NCBI GenBank assembly: GCA_049889355.1
Contig: JBMHDN010000044.1
Location: 1 to 6,539, forward strand
Reading direction: 5' to 3'
DNA from: JBMHDN01 sp049889355
Lineage (GTDB): Bacteria > Pseudomonadota > Alphaproteobacteria > Puniceispirillales > Puniceispirillaceae
DNA length: 6,539 nt
Made by a program: the position numbers and the translations under genes. Under the pieces are notes generated by a model. It searched no databases, had not been told where the DNA came from, and saw only the letters and a program-made list of their open reading frames with translations. This document shows positions 6,387 to 6,539 of this stretch, piece by piece. Within the stretch, counting starts at the first letter, position 1. Each line of letters opens with the position of its first letter.

Positions 6387-6539
6387 ATGCCTTTGACGAT
6401 GAATCGCGATGTTTTTATCACCTGTGCTGTGACCGGTTCAGGTGGCACGCAAGATCGCAGCCCGCTTGTACCACGTAGCCCGAAACAGATTGCCGATAGC
6501 GCGATTGCGGCGGCCAAGGCAGGTGCTGCTGTTGTCCAT
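6387..6539 (+). CDS. Beta-keto acid cleavage enzyme (BKACE, DUF849), N-terminal 51 residues (cut by the window edge)
   Basis: Zn-dependent enzyme that condenses a beta-keto acid with acetyl-CoA and cleaves it to acetoacetate and a new CoA thioester. Known members act on 3-keto-5-aminohexanoate (lysine fermentation) or 3-dehydrocarnitine, giving betainyl-CoA. Only 51 residues are present, but RDVFITCAVTGSGGTQDRSP, PRSPKQIADSAIAAAKAGAAVVH is the canonical start of this family. The final His51 corresponds to the first zinc-ligand histidine of the HxH motif. The start is supported by GGAGG (6377-6381) five bases upstream; an internal ATG at 6399 is less well placed. It is divergent from the GlxA-type regulator, with a candidate operator between them, which suggests a carnitine-type substrate. 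The substrate-specifying residues lie outside the window. Confidence 0.87.
   Translation, partial: MPLTMNRDVFITCAVTGSGGTQDRSPLVPRSPKQIADSAIAAAKAGAAVVH

Noticed and set aside
6311..6517. 68-codon minus-strand frame opposite the BKACE start
   Set aside because: It is antisense to a clearly conserved BKACE N-terminus.

Overview
The window is a dense stretch of bacterial chromosome with seven protein-coding genes, two of them cut by the window ends, and no RNA gene, insertion sequence or CRISPR array that I can see. Moderate GC, short intergenic gaps, an OxyR/KatG pair, and a GlxA-type regulator beside a beta-keto acid cleavage enzyme all suit an alphaproteobacterium. A marine heterotroph of the SAR116 or Roseobacter type is my guess from gene content, not a demonstrated placement.

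Left part (1-2346), peroxide and redox defence. The 5' end of katG (catalase-peroxidase) runs leftward out of the window. The peroxide sensor oxyR diverges from it across 183 bp. That gap holds a perfect 17-bp palindrome matching the classical OxyR half-operator at 8 of 10 defined positions. The palindrome overlaps a plausible oxyR -10 box and lies just upstream of a possible katG -35 box, as expected for oxyR autorepression and katG activation. A glutathione S-transferase-like gene with an extra C-terminal cysteine-rich module converges on oxyR.

Middle part (2347-5357), a two-gene catabolic operon. A DUF1338 protein of the HglS/YdcJ type (2-oxoadipate dioxygenase/decarboxylase) is followed 15 bp later by a cytoplasmic Cys-type sulfatase resembling choline sulfatase. 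Three copies of the hexamer AGGTTA, one inverted, lie just before the first gene and look like an operator for an unknown regulator.

Right part (5354-6539). A GlxA-family regulator (DJ-1/PfpI-like sensor domain plus AraC DNA-binding domain) ends tail-to-tail with the sulfatase, their stop codons interlocked in CTAG. It diverges from the 5' end of a BKACE (DUF849) gene. Around the regulator's start codon is a 14-bp direct repeat with a 21-bp period, the spacing typical of AraC-family operators. A GlxA regulator divergent from a BKACE gene recalls carnitine catabolism, where BKACE cleaves 3-dehydrocarnitine. With a choline-sulfatase-like enzyme next door, the right half may serve use of quaternary amines or their sulfate esters. 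The role of the HglS homologue there is unexplained and is the most interesting open question in the window.
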